Position numbers and translations under genes: made by a program. Shown here piece after piece: positions 1 to 9,239 of a DNA stretch of 32,263 nt. A model generated the notes under the pieces. That model saw only the letters and a list, made by a program, of their open reading frames with translations, did no database searches and was not told the origin of the DNA. This DNA is from Candidatus Omnitrophota bacterium (GTDB taxonomy: Bacteria; Omnitrophota; Gorgyraeia; JABMRJ01). The stretch lies in NCBI GenBank assembly GCA_016783555.1, contig JADHWH010000019.1:1-32263 (forward strand). Direction: 5' to 3'. Each line of letters starts with the position of its first letter. Position 1 is the first letter of the stretch.

Positions 1-16
1 ACATACAAGGTTAATG

Positions 17-1909
<1,893 letters not shown>

Positions 1910-1932
1910 AATCAAGAAGGGAATATCTCTCT

Positions 1933-3603
1933 TTACATGCTGGTAGGGGCGCTGACACCTAGCAATCGAAGCCCGTTGGCGATGACTATCTTTATGCATT
2001 CGGCCAGGAGGAGTCTTGCCTTTGTCAGAGCTGGGTCCTCTGATACTACTCTATGTTTATTATAAAAACTGTGAAAGCCCTTTGCAAGCTCTTCTAAATA
2101 GGGAAGGAGTCTGTATGGCTCGAAACCCTCCGCGCTTGAGAGTACGATAAGAGGAAACTGCCTAAGCATCCTTAAGATACCAAGCTCTTCTTTACTTTTC
2201 AATAAGCCGGGATCGGGCTTTACGCCCTTTACACCTTTCGATTCTCTCTTCTCAAACTCGAGTATGCTCGATATGCGGGCATGGGCATATTGAATATAGT
2301 AGACCGGGTTATCCAGGGAATGTTTCTTCGCCAGTTCCAGGTCAAAGTCGAGGTGGCTGTCGCGCTTTCTTCTTAAGAAGAAGTATCTTGCGGCGTCGCG
2401 GCCGATCTCGCCTACGACCTCCTTTAACGTTACGAAATTCCCCGCTCTCGTAGACATAGCGACGGGGGTCCTGCCCCTGTAGAGCGTCACAAGCTGCACA
2501 ATAAGCGTCGATATGCTCTCTTTATCATAACCGAGGCCGCTTATGGCCGCTTTTATACGCGGTATATATCCGTGATGATCGGGTCCCCATATATCTATCA
2601 GGGTCTTAAAACCCCTTTTGTATTTATCCATATGATACGCGATGTCGGGCCCGAGGTACGTGTAAGACTTATCGCTCTTAATAACGACCCTGTCTTTTTC
2701 GTCACCGTATTTAGTCGACTTAAGCCACACTGCCCCTTCGCTTGCATAAAGAAGGCCGTTTTTATCAAGTATTGAGAGCGCCTTTTTTATCCTGCCGGAA
2801 GAGCTCAGTTTTTTCTGGGAAGACCATATATCAAACCTTACCCCGAACTCCTTGAGATCTTCTTTGATCCCTTTTAAGATCGTCTTGTATCCATAGTCCG
2901 CAAAGAATTTTTCCGGCGCCTTTCTTTTTCCGGCCTTATACCTTCTCATAATCTCTTTTGCGATATCCGTAATATACTCGCCGCGATATCCGTCCGCAGG
3001 AAACTCATGCTTCTCGCCCAGCAACTGAAGATATTTCGCGCGGATAGAGCTCCCCAGAAGGGTTATCTGCCTTCCCTCATCATTTATGTAATATTCCCGC
3101 TTAGCGCGGAAGCCGGAGAATTCCAGTATATCCGCCAGCGAATCCCCGAAAGCCGCCTGCCGCCCGTGCGCGATAGTAAGAGGGCCTGTGGGGTTTGCGC
3201 TTGCGAATTCTATATTCAGCTTCACGCCGCCGCCGGATGTGTTCCTGCCGAAATCCCCGCCTTCAGCTTTTATCCAGTCTAATACGTAATACAGGCTCTC
3301 GCCTTTGAGGAAAAAATTAATGAATCCGGGCGCCCCTACTTCGATATTTTTTATTACGGCTTCATAAGGCGGGTTCTTTATCTCGGTCTTCATCTGATCG
3401 GCCATTATATGCGCTATCTCCTTTGCGGGGTGTCTTATCTGGCGGCCGATCTTCATGGCAATGTTTGTGGCGAGGTCTCCGAAAGAACTCTCTCTGGGGA
3501 CATCCAGTTCTATCTCGGGTATGGTATCAAAATTGAAGTAATCTTTTATTCTCTCTGCTGAAGACTTAAGGAGGGTGATTATAGTGCTCTCTATATCTAC
3601 CAT
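1933..3603 (-). CDS. argS: arginyl-tRNA synthetase
   Basis: Charges tRNA-Arg with arginine in the cytoplasm, a class I aminoacyl-tRNA synthetase. The N-terminal additional domain is followed by the HIGH-type motif as AHGR near residue 145 (context NPTGPLTIAHGR). The KMSK-loop region reads AMSTRAGNFVTL near residue 380, where the family usually has a KMS-like sequence. The DALR anticodon-binding domain is recognisable from YYIQYAHARI to the C-terminal LLGVSAPTSM. At 556 residues it has the normal length. The ATG lies 6 bases after the rsfS stop with no clear Shine-Dalgarno, suggesting coupling within an rsfS-argS-mfd operon. The gene ends ATG-TAA, with mfd starting about 20 bases beyond. Confidence 0.97.
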   Translation of the reverse strand: MVDIESTIITLLKSSAERIKDYFNFDTIPEIELDVPRESSFGDLATNIAMKIGRQIRHPAKEIAHIMADQMKTEIKNPPYEAVIKNIEVGAPGFINFFLKGESLYYVLDWIKAEGGDFGRNTSGGGVKLNIEFASANPTGPLTIAHGRQAAFGDSLADILEFSGFRAKREYYINDEGRQITLLGSSIRAKYLQLLGEKHEFPADGYRGEYITDIAKEIMRRYKAGKRKAPEKFFADYGYKTILKGIKEDLKEFGVRFDIWSSQKKLSSSGRIKKALSILDKNGLLYASEGAVWLKSTKYGDEKDRVVIKSDKSYTYLGPDIAYHMDKYKRGFKTLIDIWGPDHHGYIPRIKAAISGLGYDKESISTLIVQLVTLYRGRTPVAMSTRAGNFVTLKEVVGEIGRDAARYFFLRRKRDSHLDFDLELAKKHSLDNPVYYIQYAHARISSILEFEKRESKGVKGVKPDPGLLKSKEELGILRMLRQFPLIVLSSAEGFEPYRLLPYLEELAKGFHSFYNKHRVVSEDPALTKARLLLAECIKIVIANGLRLLGVSAPTSM

Positions 3604-3609
3604 GCTTTA

Positions 3610-3984
3610 TTATGAAACTCGGCTTGCAGCTTTAATCTCTCTGTCGTTAAAAACGGCTTTCCGGGCATCCGCCCAGAGCCGCTCTAAATCATAAAAATCC
3701 CGCTTCTCATCCACAAATACATGAACTACGATATCGTGATAATCCAACAGGACCCACGAACCTTCGTTGTACCCTTCTATATGTAAAGGTCTTATTCCTT
3801 CTTGGCGGGTCTTATCTTCAATATTATCCGATATGGCTTTTACTTGTCGAACAGAACTACCGCTGGCTATTATAAAAAAATCGCAGATTTGAGTAGGCCG
3901 CTTCATATCCAATATGACTATATCCTTCGCCTTTTTGTCTAAAGCGGCCTGCGCTATTAGGTAAACCTTGTCCTTAATTTTTAT
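3610..3984 (-). CDS. rsfS: ribosome silencing factor RsfS
   Basis: RsfS (Iojap/DUF143 family) binds ribosomal protein L14 and blocks subunit joining when nutrients run out. Family hallmarks are plain: DFFIIASGSSVRQVKAI, EGYNEGSWVLLDY, DIVVHVF and REFYDLERLWADA-like DFYDLERLWADA. The first ATG (3912) would remove the conserved helix and strand that precede DFFII. Reading upstream, the frame stays open (AQAALDKKAKDIVILD) to a TAA at 4000-4002, but contains no ATG, GTG or TTG before an internal TTG at 3918. A GAGGGAG at 3993-3999 sits 8 bases before an ATA codon (3984) and 14 before an ATT (3978), so a non-standard start is proposed. The downstream argS begins 6 bases after the stop. Confidence 0.9.
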   Translation of the reverse strand: MKIKDKVYLIAQAALDKKAKDIVILDMKRPTQICDFFIIASGSSVRQVKAISDNIEDKTRQEGIRPLHIEGYNEGSWVLLDYHDIVVHVFVDEKRDFYDLERLWADARKAVFNDREIKAASRVS

Positions 3985-4015
3985 ATTTACTTCTCCCTCT
4001 TATATCAGAATAAAA

Positions 4016-4159
4016 CTATTTACCTAAGATGCGGAACATGCTGGTACCGCAATCCGGACATTTACCCTTCATTGCTTTTCTCTTATTCTTCATTACAACT
4101 TCTTTCGCGTCCTTCATCTCTTTTTTCGCTTTGCATTTTACGCAATATCCTTCTGTCAT
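4016..4159 (-). CDS. DUF5679-type small zinc-ribbon protein, 47 aa
   Basis: A 47-residue basic protein beginning MTEGYCVKCKAKKEM and ending with CPDCGTSMFRILGK. Two CxxC pairs (YCVKC and CPDC) separated by about 25 mostly charged residues make a probable zinc ribbon. The composition and the CPxCGTxMFRI ending fit the DUF5679 family as I know it; the function of that family is unknown to me. The start is very well supported: a perfect AAGGAGGTGA lies just upstream of the ATG. It has its own sigma-70-like promoter and a palindrome in the leader. It sits between nadD and rsfS and is easily missed because of its size. Nucleic-acid binding is a guess from the fold type only. Confidence 0.88.
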   Translation of the reverse strand: MTEGYCVKCKAKKEMKDAKEVVMKNKRKAMKGKCPDCGTSMFRILGK

Positions 4160-4182
4160 TCTTTCACCTCCTTAAGGTCTTT

Positions 4183-4208
4183 CGCAATTATTCTATTGAA
4201 TTATTGCG
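4183..4208 (-). promoter_or_regulatory. palindrome in the leader of the DUF5679 gene
   Basis: Two 11-base arms, CGCAATTATTC and GAATTATTGCG, are separated by 4 bases and differ from perfect symmetry at one position. The site lies between the predicted promoter and the ribosome binding site, so it could be a repressor operator or an mRNA stem near the RBS. No particular regulator can be named. Confidence 0.5.
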
Positions 4209-4230
4209 ACTCTTTTTTTATCTCCGTTCA

Positions 4231-4258
4231 AGTTTACCATATTTATACAAATTGTCAA
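4231..4258 (-). promoter_or_regulatory. sigma-70-type promoter of the DUF5679/rsfS unit
   Basis: On the minus strand a perfect -35 TTGACA (4253-4258) is followed after 16 bases by TAAACT (4231-4236), a 4 of 6 match to the -10 consensus. It points at the DUF5679 gene with a leader of about 65 bases. rsfS, argS and mfd could be read from it too. Confidence 0.6.
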
Positions 4259-4260
4259 GT

Positions 4261-4318
4261 GTAATGAGGCCGTAATTTAGCGAACGCAAGTGAAGCTAAA
4301 TTACATGGCCGAATTACA
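4261..4318. repeat. dispersed hairpin repeat, ATGAGGCCGTAA family, copy 1
   Basis: Outer arms ATGAGGCCG and TGGCCGAATTAC flank a perfect 10-base inner stem (GTAATTTAGC with GCTAAATTAC). The same outer arms recur at 31103-31170 around a different inner stem. It lies downstream of nadD, directly abutting a second, unrelated palindrome. Confidence 0.7.
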
Positions 4319-4398
4319 TTGCGAGGAGGCCGAAGGCCGACGAAGCAATCTGGGAGGAGTTCGTGCCAGATTGCTTCGGCGCTTCGCGCCTCGCAATG
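4317..4398. repeat. long palindrome of the CGAAGCAATCT type
   Basis: The arms CATTGCGAGG...CGAAGCAATCTGG and CCAGATTGCTTCG...CCTCGCAATG pair over roughly 33-37 bases, with a small mismatch zone of GGCC/GCGC bases and a loop of about 12 bases. Sequences of this general form (TTGCGAGG next to GAAGCAATCT) recur in many unrelated bacterial genomes. There is no U-tract, so it is not a classical terminator. Confidence 0.8.
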
Positions 4399-4416
4399 AC
4401 GAAAATAATGAGGGTG

Positions 4417-5001
4417 TTAAAGGTACAATCTTCTCTCTATTATATACTGATATACCTTTTCCGGCACTTTCTGCTGGAATGGCAGTCGCTTTTTTATGCA
4501 CTCTCTTATATCGGTCGCGGAGATATCCGGCGTATCCAGCTCCAAAACCACGGTATCTTCCGGAGGAGCTTGAGCCTTGAACCCGGGCCGTTTGACGATG
4601 ACAAATGTGCACAGCTTTTTAAGTTCGTCTATATCTTTCCACGTATCCAGCTCGCCAACCGAGTCCGAGCCCGCGATGAAATAAAGCGCGTCCTTATCGC
4701 CGTAGATCTCCTTAAATTCCTTTATTGTATTAATCGAATAAGAAGCGCCTTTCCGTTTTATCTCTACATCCGATATATCAAAGCCCTTTTTTCCATCGAT
4801 TGCGAGCTCGATCATCCTGTAGCGGTCCTGCCACTTAATTATCCCGCTGTCGTATCTCTTATGCGGCGGTATATAGGCGGGGACAAATATGAGTTTGTCC
4901 AGTCCGAGCCTGTCAACGGACTTCTCCGCTAATTCTATATGCCCCAGATGAACAGGATTGAATGTCCCGCCGAGTATACCTATCTTGAGGTGAGTATTCA
5001 T
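4417..5001 (-). CDS. nadD: nicotinate-nucleotide adenylyltransferase
   Basis: Transfers AMP from ATP to nicotinate mononucleotide to make deamido-NAD in NAD synthesis. The nucleotidyltransferase signature GGTFNPVHLGH is near the N-terminus, followed by FVPAYIPPHK; ISATDIR near the C-terminus matches the ISSTxIR element. The length of 194 residues is normal. The ATG at 5001 (MNTHLKIGILGG) is preferred over an upstream ATG at 5034, because the extra residues come from the edge of the repeat cassette and AAAGG precedes 5001. The obgE-proB-proA-nadD-rsfS order is common in bacteria; here a mobile-looking S23 cassette separates proA from nadD. Confidence 0.96.
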   Translation of the reverse strand: MNTHLKIGILGGTFNPVHLGHIELAEKSVDRLGLDKLIFVPAYIPPHKRYDSGIIKWQDRYRMIELAIDGKKGFDISDVEIKRKGASYSINTIKEFKEIYGDKDALYFIAGSDSVGELDTWKDIDELKKLCTFVIVKRPGFKAQAPPEDTVVLELDTPDISATDIRECIKKRLPFQQKVPEKVYQYIIERRLYL

Positions 5002-5019
5002 GTTAACCTTTGATTCAAA

Positions 5020-5471
5020 TAGCGTAAAGCGCAAAGCGAAAAGCGTAAAACTAAAACTTAAAGTTCAAAACTTTCTCTTCCCTTTTAAAGTTATGATGCT
5101 AGAACCTAAAATATTTGCAATGCTACTTGCTTCTTTAATCAACGTATTTATTTTTTCTTTATCGGCTTTATTTGCATCCCGTAAAAGTTCCAGCCAATAT
5201 TTTGCCTCATTGGCAGATTTTAATGAGTGATTGAAAAAGTTAGTAAAATCTTTTCTTGAGGAGCTTGCCTGTGCTTCAACTATATTAGCACCGATAGAAG
5301 TTGCGGCTCTTAACAACTGCTTTGCCAGCGTTTGAGTTGATATATCTTTTGGTAAGCTATCTATAAAAGCTATAATCTTTAGTGCAAATTGACGTGTGCG
5401 GGTTTTGGAGTCCATTTTAGTCTTAAGTTTTACGTTTTAACTTTGCGCTTTGCGCCTTGAGCTTTGCGCTA
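5020..5471 (-). mobile_element. S23 four-helix-bundle cassette with inverted terminal repeats
   Basis: About 45-55 bases on each side of a small gene form imperfect inverted repeats: the left arm contains TAGCGTAAAGCGCAAAGCG and AAAACTTAAAG, and the right arm in reverse complement reads TAGCGCAAAGC, GGCGCAAAGCGCAAAG and AAAACTTAAG. The unit sits between proA and nadD, genes that are often adjacent. It has no transposase, so any movement would need outside help. No clear target duplication was found at its ends. Confidence 0.6.
5065..5415 (-). CDS. four-helix-bundle protein, S23 / 23S intervening-sequence family
   Basis: A 116-residue protein of the family called S23 or four helix bundle protein (relatives are encoded in intervening sequences of 23S rRNA genes, and the fold resembles Avd of diversity-generating retroelements). 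Family features are QLLRAATSIGANIVEA, SSSRKDFTNFF and SANEAKYWLELL. No signal peptide or catalytic motif is visible, and biochemical function is not known to me. The gene fills the space between the two terminal inverted repeats exactly, so gene and repeats look like one unit. The ATG has only a weak ribosome binding site. Confidence 0.88.
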   Translation of the reverse strand: MDSKTRTRQFALKIIAFIDSLPKDISTQTLAKQLLRAATSIGANIVEAQASSSRKDFTNFFNHSLKSANEAKYWLELLRDANKADKEKINTLIKEASSIANILGSSIITLKGKRKF

Positions 5472-5488
5472 ACATGATTTTTTAAATC

Positions 5489-6751
5489 TTATTTACGGAT
5501 TTGGCCGTTGCCGAAAATGATATATTTATATGAGGTGAGCTCGCGCAGGCCCATCGGGCCGCGCGCATGCAGCTTGTCGGTCGATATCCCTATCTCGGCG
5601 CCCATGCCGAATTCTCCTCCGTCTGTAAAACGCGTGGAGGCATTCAGGTATACGCAGGCCGAATCCACCCTCTTTAGAAACTCCATGGCATTATTGTAAT
5701 TCTCCGTGACTATAGCGTCGGAATGCATGGAGCCGTACCGCGCGATATGGCCTATCGCCTCGTCGAGTGATGATACCACCTTCACCGAAAGGATCAAATC
5801 GAGGTACTCCGTCGACCAGTCGTCTTCTTTGGCCGGCTTTACGTCTTTTACTATTCGTCTCGTCTTCCCGCAGCCCCTGATCTCAACGCCGTTATCTTTC
5901 AACTCCTTTATGATCACCGGCAGAAAGCGCGCCGCCGCGTCCTTATGCACCAGCAAGGTCTCCATGGCGTTGCAGACGCCCGGCCGCTCGAGTTTTGCGT
6001 TTACAGATATCTTATGAGCCATGTTAAGGTCTGCGTATTCATCGACATATACATGGCATATACCCTTGTAGTGTTTTATGACAGGTATGCGGGATTCGGA
6101 TACGACTTCATTGATCAGCCCTTCGCCGCCCCGCGGCATGACAAGATCGATGTAGCTTGCCTGCTTCAAGAGAATGCCTACAGACTTTCTATCCGTTGAT
6201 TCTATCAGGTTGATCGTCCCGTCGGGAAAACCGGCCTTTTCGGCCGCTTCCTTTAAGACCTCGCATATGGCTCTATTGGAGTTTATCGCCTCGCTTCCTC
6301 CTTTTAATATAACGCTGTTTCCCGATTTCAAGGTCAGCCCCGCGCAGTCACACGTTACATTCGGTCTCGATTCGTATATAATAGCTATCACGCCGATAGG
6401 GACCCTCATCTTCCCTATCCAGAGGCCGTTGGGTCTCTTTACCATCCCGGTAATTACGCCGATCTCATCTTTCAATGAAGCGACCGTCTTTAACCCCTCT
6501 GCCATAGCTGCGATTCGTTTTTCATTAAGGGTAAGCCTGTCAAGCATCGCAGGAGAGAGCCCTTTAGACCTGGCGCCTTTAATATCGATTTTGTTTGATT
6601 TTAGGATAGACTCTTTCTTCTTCAGAAGGCCGGCCTCCATTAGATTGAGCGCCTTATCCTTAGTCTCGGAGTCGATGGCCTGTAATATCCTGGATGCCTC
6701 TTTCGCCTTTTTTGCGATATCCACTATATATTTATTCAGCTCCATACGCAT
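5489..6751 (-). CDS. proA: glutamate-5-semialdehyde dehydrogenase (gamma-glutamyl phosphate reductase)
   Basis: Reduces gamma-glutamyl phosphate with NADPH in the second step of proline synthesis. Visible motifs are GVIAIIYESRPNVT in the cofactor domain, VILKGGSEAINSNRA, the catalytic cysteine in ERPGVCNAMETLLVH, and the C-terminal GAEIGISTDKLHARGPMG. Its 420 residues match the family. A GGAG overlaps the proB stop; ATG at 6751 is 4-5 bases from it and a second in-frame ATG at 6745 about 10, so the true start could be either. It directly follows proB (7-base gap), giving a proBA pair. Confidence 0.97.
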   Translation of the reverse strand: MRMELNKYIVDIAKKAKEASRILQAIDSETKDKALNLMEAGLLKKKESILKSNKIDIKGARSKGLSPAMLDRLTLNEKRIAAMAEGLKTVASLKDEIGVITGMVKRPNGLWIGKMRVPIGVIAIIYESRPNVTCDCAGLTLKSGNSVILKGGSEAINSNRAICEVLKEAAEKAGFPDGTINLIESTDRKSVGILLKQASYIDLVMPRGGEGLINEVVSESRIPVIKHYKGICHVYVDEYADLNMAHKISVNAKLERPGVCNAMETLLVHKDAAARFLPVIIKELKDNGVEIRGCGKTRRIVKDVKPAKEDDWSTEYLDLILSVKVVSSLDEAIGHIARYGSMHSDAIVTENYNNAMEFLKRVDSACVYLNASTRFTDGGEFGMGAEIGISTDKLHARGPMGLRELTSYKYIIFGNGQIRK

Positions 6752-6758
6752 CCTGCTC

Positions 6759-7874
6759 CTATAATATCACTAAATTATCCCGATGAACGACTTCATCATA
6801 ATGTTTATAACCCAGGGCCGACTGAATCTGGCCGGTCTTCAATCCCATAATTTTTCTTAATTCCAAAGAAGAATAGTTGGTAAATCCCTTGGCAAACTCC
6901 TCGTTCTCTTCGCCGATTATGCTGACCACGTCTCCGACGTCAAACCTTCCCTCTCCTTCGATAATACCGGAAGGGAGCAGTGACTTCTGCTTGTTTACAA
7001 GCGCCTCTTTTGCGCCGTTGTCTACCTTTATCGTTCCCTGGACTTTAGACGTATAGGCTATCCAGTGTTTCTTGGCGCTGATCGCATTGCGATGGGCCAG
7101 AAAGAGGGTGCCCACCCTCTCGCCTTCGATTATCTTAAGAAGGGTCTCTCTCTTTGTGCCGTTGGCTATGATGCAGGGAATGCCTGAGCTTGTAGCAATC
7201 TTTGCCGCCTGTAATTTTGAGACCATACCGCCTATGCCCGATTTTGATTTCTGCTTGAGCGCGAAATTCTCGACATCCCTTGTAACCTTCTCCACCAGAT
7301 TGACGCATTTAACCTTTTTACCCTTTTGATCGTATTGACACAATCCGTCTACGTCGGTCAGCATTACTAAAAGATCGACCTTTAAGAGGCTCGCCACTAA
7401 ACTCGACAGCCGGTCGTTATCGCCAAATTTGATCTCATCGGTAGAGACAGTGTCATTCTCATTGATAACAGGGACCGCCTTCTCTTCCAGCAGCGTAAGG
7501 AGGGTGTTTTTTGCGTTTAGGTAGCGCTTCCTGTCGGTCAAATCTTCCTGCGTCAGCAGAATCTGGGCGGTTATATAGCCTCTCTTTTTAAAGAACTCTT
7601 CATACTGCTTCATAAGCTGGTTCTGGCCTATAGCCGCGCACGCCTGGAGTTCAGGCAGCGACTGAGGCCTGGCAGACTTTTTTAGTATGCCTATGCCGGC
7701 GCCTATAGCGCCGGAGGTCACGATAATGACCTCGACACCGGCATCTATAATCTCCGCTATCTCGCCAACCAGCTTCCTTATCTTCGTCTTATCCAGACGG
7801 CTCTTTTTAGAAGTGATAACCGATGTCCCTACCTTTACCAATATCCTTTTGAACTTTCTTTTTATCAACGTCAT
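6759..7874 (-). CDS. proB: glutamate 5-kinase
   Basis: Phosphorylates glutamate at the start of proline synthesis and is normally feedback-inhibited by proline. The amino-acid-kinase domain shows KVGTSVITSKKS, TSGAIGAG, NENDTVSTDEIKFGDNDRL and GIGGMVSKLQAAKIATSSG. A C-terminal PUA domain follows from about residue 275 (GTIKVDNGAKEAL, PSGIIEGEGRFDVGD). The 371 residues match the two-domain form found in E. coli. The ATG follows GAGGATA. The gene lies 15 bases after the obgE stop and is probably co-transcribed with it. Confidence 0.97.
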   Translation of the reverse strand: MTLIKRKFKRILVKVGTSVITSKKSRLDKTKIRKLVGEIAEIIDAGVEVIIVTSGAIGAGIGILKKSARPQSLPELQACAAIGQNQLMKQYEEFFKKRGYITAQILLTQEDLTDRKRYLNAKNTLLTLLEEKAVPVINENDTVSTDEIKFGDNDRLSSLVASLLKVDLLVMLTDVDGLCQYDQKGKKVKCVNLVEKVTRDVENFALKQKSKSGIGGMVSKLQAAKIATSSGIPCIIANGTKRETLLKIIEGERVGTLFLAHRNAISAKKHWIAYTSKVQGTIKVDNGAKEALVNKQKSLLPSGIIEGEGRFDVGDVVSIIGEENEEFAKGFTNYSSLELRKIMGLKTGQIQSALGYKHYDEVVHRDNLVIL

Positions 7875-7889
7875 ATTATCCTCGTATCT

Positions 7890-8843
7890 TTACAGGGTCT
7901 CGAGTATGGCGGAAATCAATTTATCCAGGCCCAGTCTCTTAAGCGCCGAGACAGGATAGACCTTCTTATTTATTTCCCTGGCAAAAGAGTCCATGTTGGT
8001 CTTTGCCTGCGGCAGGTCTATCTTGTTTGCCGCCACTATCTGTGTCTTCTTAAGGAGCCTTTTGCTATACAGCCCCAGCTCCTCATTTAAGGTATGATAA
8101 TCGCTCACAGGGTCTCTTCCGTCTATTCCGGCGACGTCTACAAGGTGCAGAAGGACCTTTGTCCTCTCCACATGGCGCAAGAACTGATGGCCCAACCCTT
8201 TGCCGAGATGCGCCCCTTTTATTAGACCCGGTATATCAGCGATTATAAAATCCCTCTCTTCTGTTTTTACCACGCCGAGCATCGGCTCTTTTGTGGTAAA
8301 CGGGTAGCTTGCTATCTTCGGCCTGGTGTTGGAGATGCTCGATATCAATGTAGACTTACCCGCATTCGGGTAGCCGACTATACCGACCTCTGCTATGAGC
8401 TTGAGCTCTAAAGTGACGTCTCTCTCTTCGCCGCCTCCGCCGTCTGTCGCAAGCCTGAACCTTGAATTCGCGCTTCCGCCATTGCCGCCGCGGGCCACTA
8501 CTACTCTCTGGCTGTCACTCGACAGATCCCGCAAGACCTTGCCGCTAGCTGCATCTATTATAACAGTGCCTGGCGGTACTCTTACAATCAGATCCTCGCC
8601 GTTCCTCCCCCTCTTTCTGTTAGAACTGCCGTGTCTGCCTGAGCGCGCCTTGAAATGCCGGTTATATTGGAAATCTAATAAGGTTTGGATATTTCGGTCG
8701 GAAACTATTAATATATTACCACCATCTCCACCTTCGCCGCCGTTCGGCCTACCGCGCCTGTGTATCTTGTGTCTATCGAAGCTGTTGCAGCCGTTGCCGC
8801 CGTCTCCAGCCTTTAGGTGGATCTTGGTCCTATCTATAAACAT
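7890..8843 (-). CDS. obgE: Obg family GTPase
   Basis: Obg GTPases bind the 50S subunit and link ribosome assembly to growth control. The glycine-rich Obg fold occupies about residues 1-155 (KAGDGGNGCNSF, GGEGGDGGNI, GRNGEDLIVRVPPGT). The G domain follows with GYPNAGKST (G1), TTKEPMLG (G2), DIPG (G3), NKID (G4) and SAL (G5). The protein ends at 317 residues, so the extra C-terminal OCT domain of some Obg proteins is absent. The ATG is one base after the rpmA stop, typical of translational coupling. Confidence 0.97.
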   Translation of the reverse strand: MFIDRTKIHLKAGDGGNGCNSFDRHKIHRRGRPNGGEGGDGGNILIVSDRNIQTLLDFQYNRHFKARSGRHGSSNRKRGRNGEDLIVRVPPGTVIIDAASGKVLRDLSSDSQRVVVARGGNGGSANSRFRLATDGGGGEERDVTLELKLIAEVGIVGYPNAGKSTLISSISNTRPKIASYPFTTKEPMLGVVKTEERDFIIADIPGLIKGAHLGKGLGHQFLRHVERTKVLLHLVDVAGIDGRDPVSDYHTLNEELGLYSKRLLKKTQIVAANKIDLPQAKTNMDSFAREINKKVYPVSALKRLGLDKLISAILETL

Positions 8844-8844
8844 C

Positions 8845-9087
8845 TTAGGCAGGTATAATATTTATAACTCTAACGCCGCTAAAATGGACTTTTCCGTCGC
8901 TCAGCGCAAATATCGTATGGTCTCTGCCCATGGATACGTTCAAGCCGGGCTTGTATTTTGTCCCGCGCTGCCTGACGATGATATTGCCGGCCCTGACGAA
9001 CTGTCCGCCGAACCGCTTTACGCCCAGGCGCTTCGCGTTTGAATCTCTGCCGTTGCGACTACTGCCCAGTCCTTTTTTATGTGCCAT
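8845..9087 (-). CDS. rpmA: 50S ribosomal protein L27
   Basis: L27 reaches the peptidyl transferase centre through its N-terminal tail. The 80-residue protein begins directly with [16 protein letters not shown] and continues with [19 protein letters not shown]. There is therefore no cleavable N-terminal extension of the sort removed by the Prp protease in Firmicutes and relatives. An AAGGAG lies 5 bases before the ATG. The usual rplU-rpmA-obgE order is kept, but a 130-base palindromic repeat separates it from rplU. Confidence 0.98.
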   Translation of the reverse strand: MAHKKGLGSSRNGRDSNAKRLGVKRFGGQFVRAGNIIVRQRGTKYKPGLNVSMGRDHTIFALSDGKVHFSGVRVINIIPA

Positions 9088-9106
9088 ATTTTCTCCTTGC
9101 CTTCAA

Positions 9107-9239
9107 AACTTAAATTCGAAATCCGAATATCGAAATCCGAAACAATTCCGAATTTTTAAAATCGCGAATTACAAGACTCAATGTTTTGAACATTTGAAAA
9201 TTCGAATTTCGAATTTGTTTCGAATTTCGTGCTTCGGGT
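9107..9239. repeat. AT-rich TTCGAATTTCGAA-type palindromic repeat
   Basis: The gap between rplU and rpmA is filled by a near-palindrome. The left side has AAATTCGAAATCCGAA and CGAAATCCGAAACAATTCC; the right side in reverse complement has CGAAATTCGAAACAAATTCG and AATTCGAATTTTC. The centre is about TCAATGTTTTGAACATTTGA. Short units (TTCGAAAT) are repeated in each arm. No gene or terminator is apparent. Confidence 0.75.

Noticed and set aside
4261-4398. CRISPR-like array or rho-independent terminator
   Set aside because: The units are inverted, not direct repeats with spacers, and no T-run follows the stems.
5065-5415. S23 protein as Avd of a diversity-generating retroelement
   Set aside because: No reverse transcriptase, template repeat or variable repeat is present in the window.
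6174-6764. 196-codon plus-strand frame opposite proA
   Set aside because: Fully antisense to proA, without family features or a ribosome binding site of note.
8395-9042. 215-codon plus-strand frame opposite obgE and rpmA
   Set aside because: Proline/leucine-rich reading caused by the glycine-rich Obg fold on the other strand.
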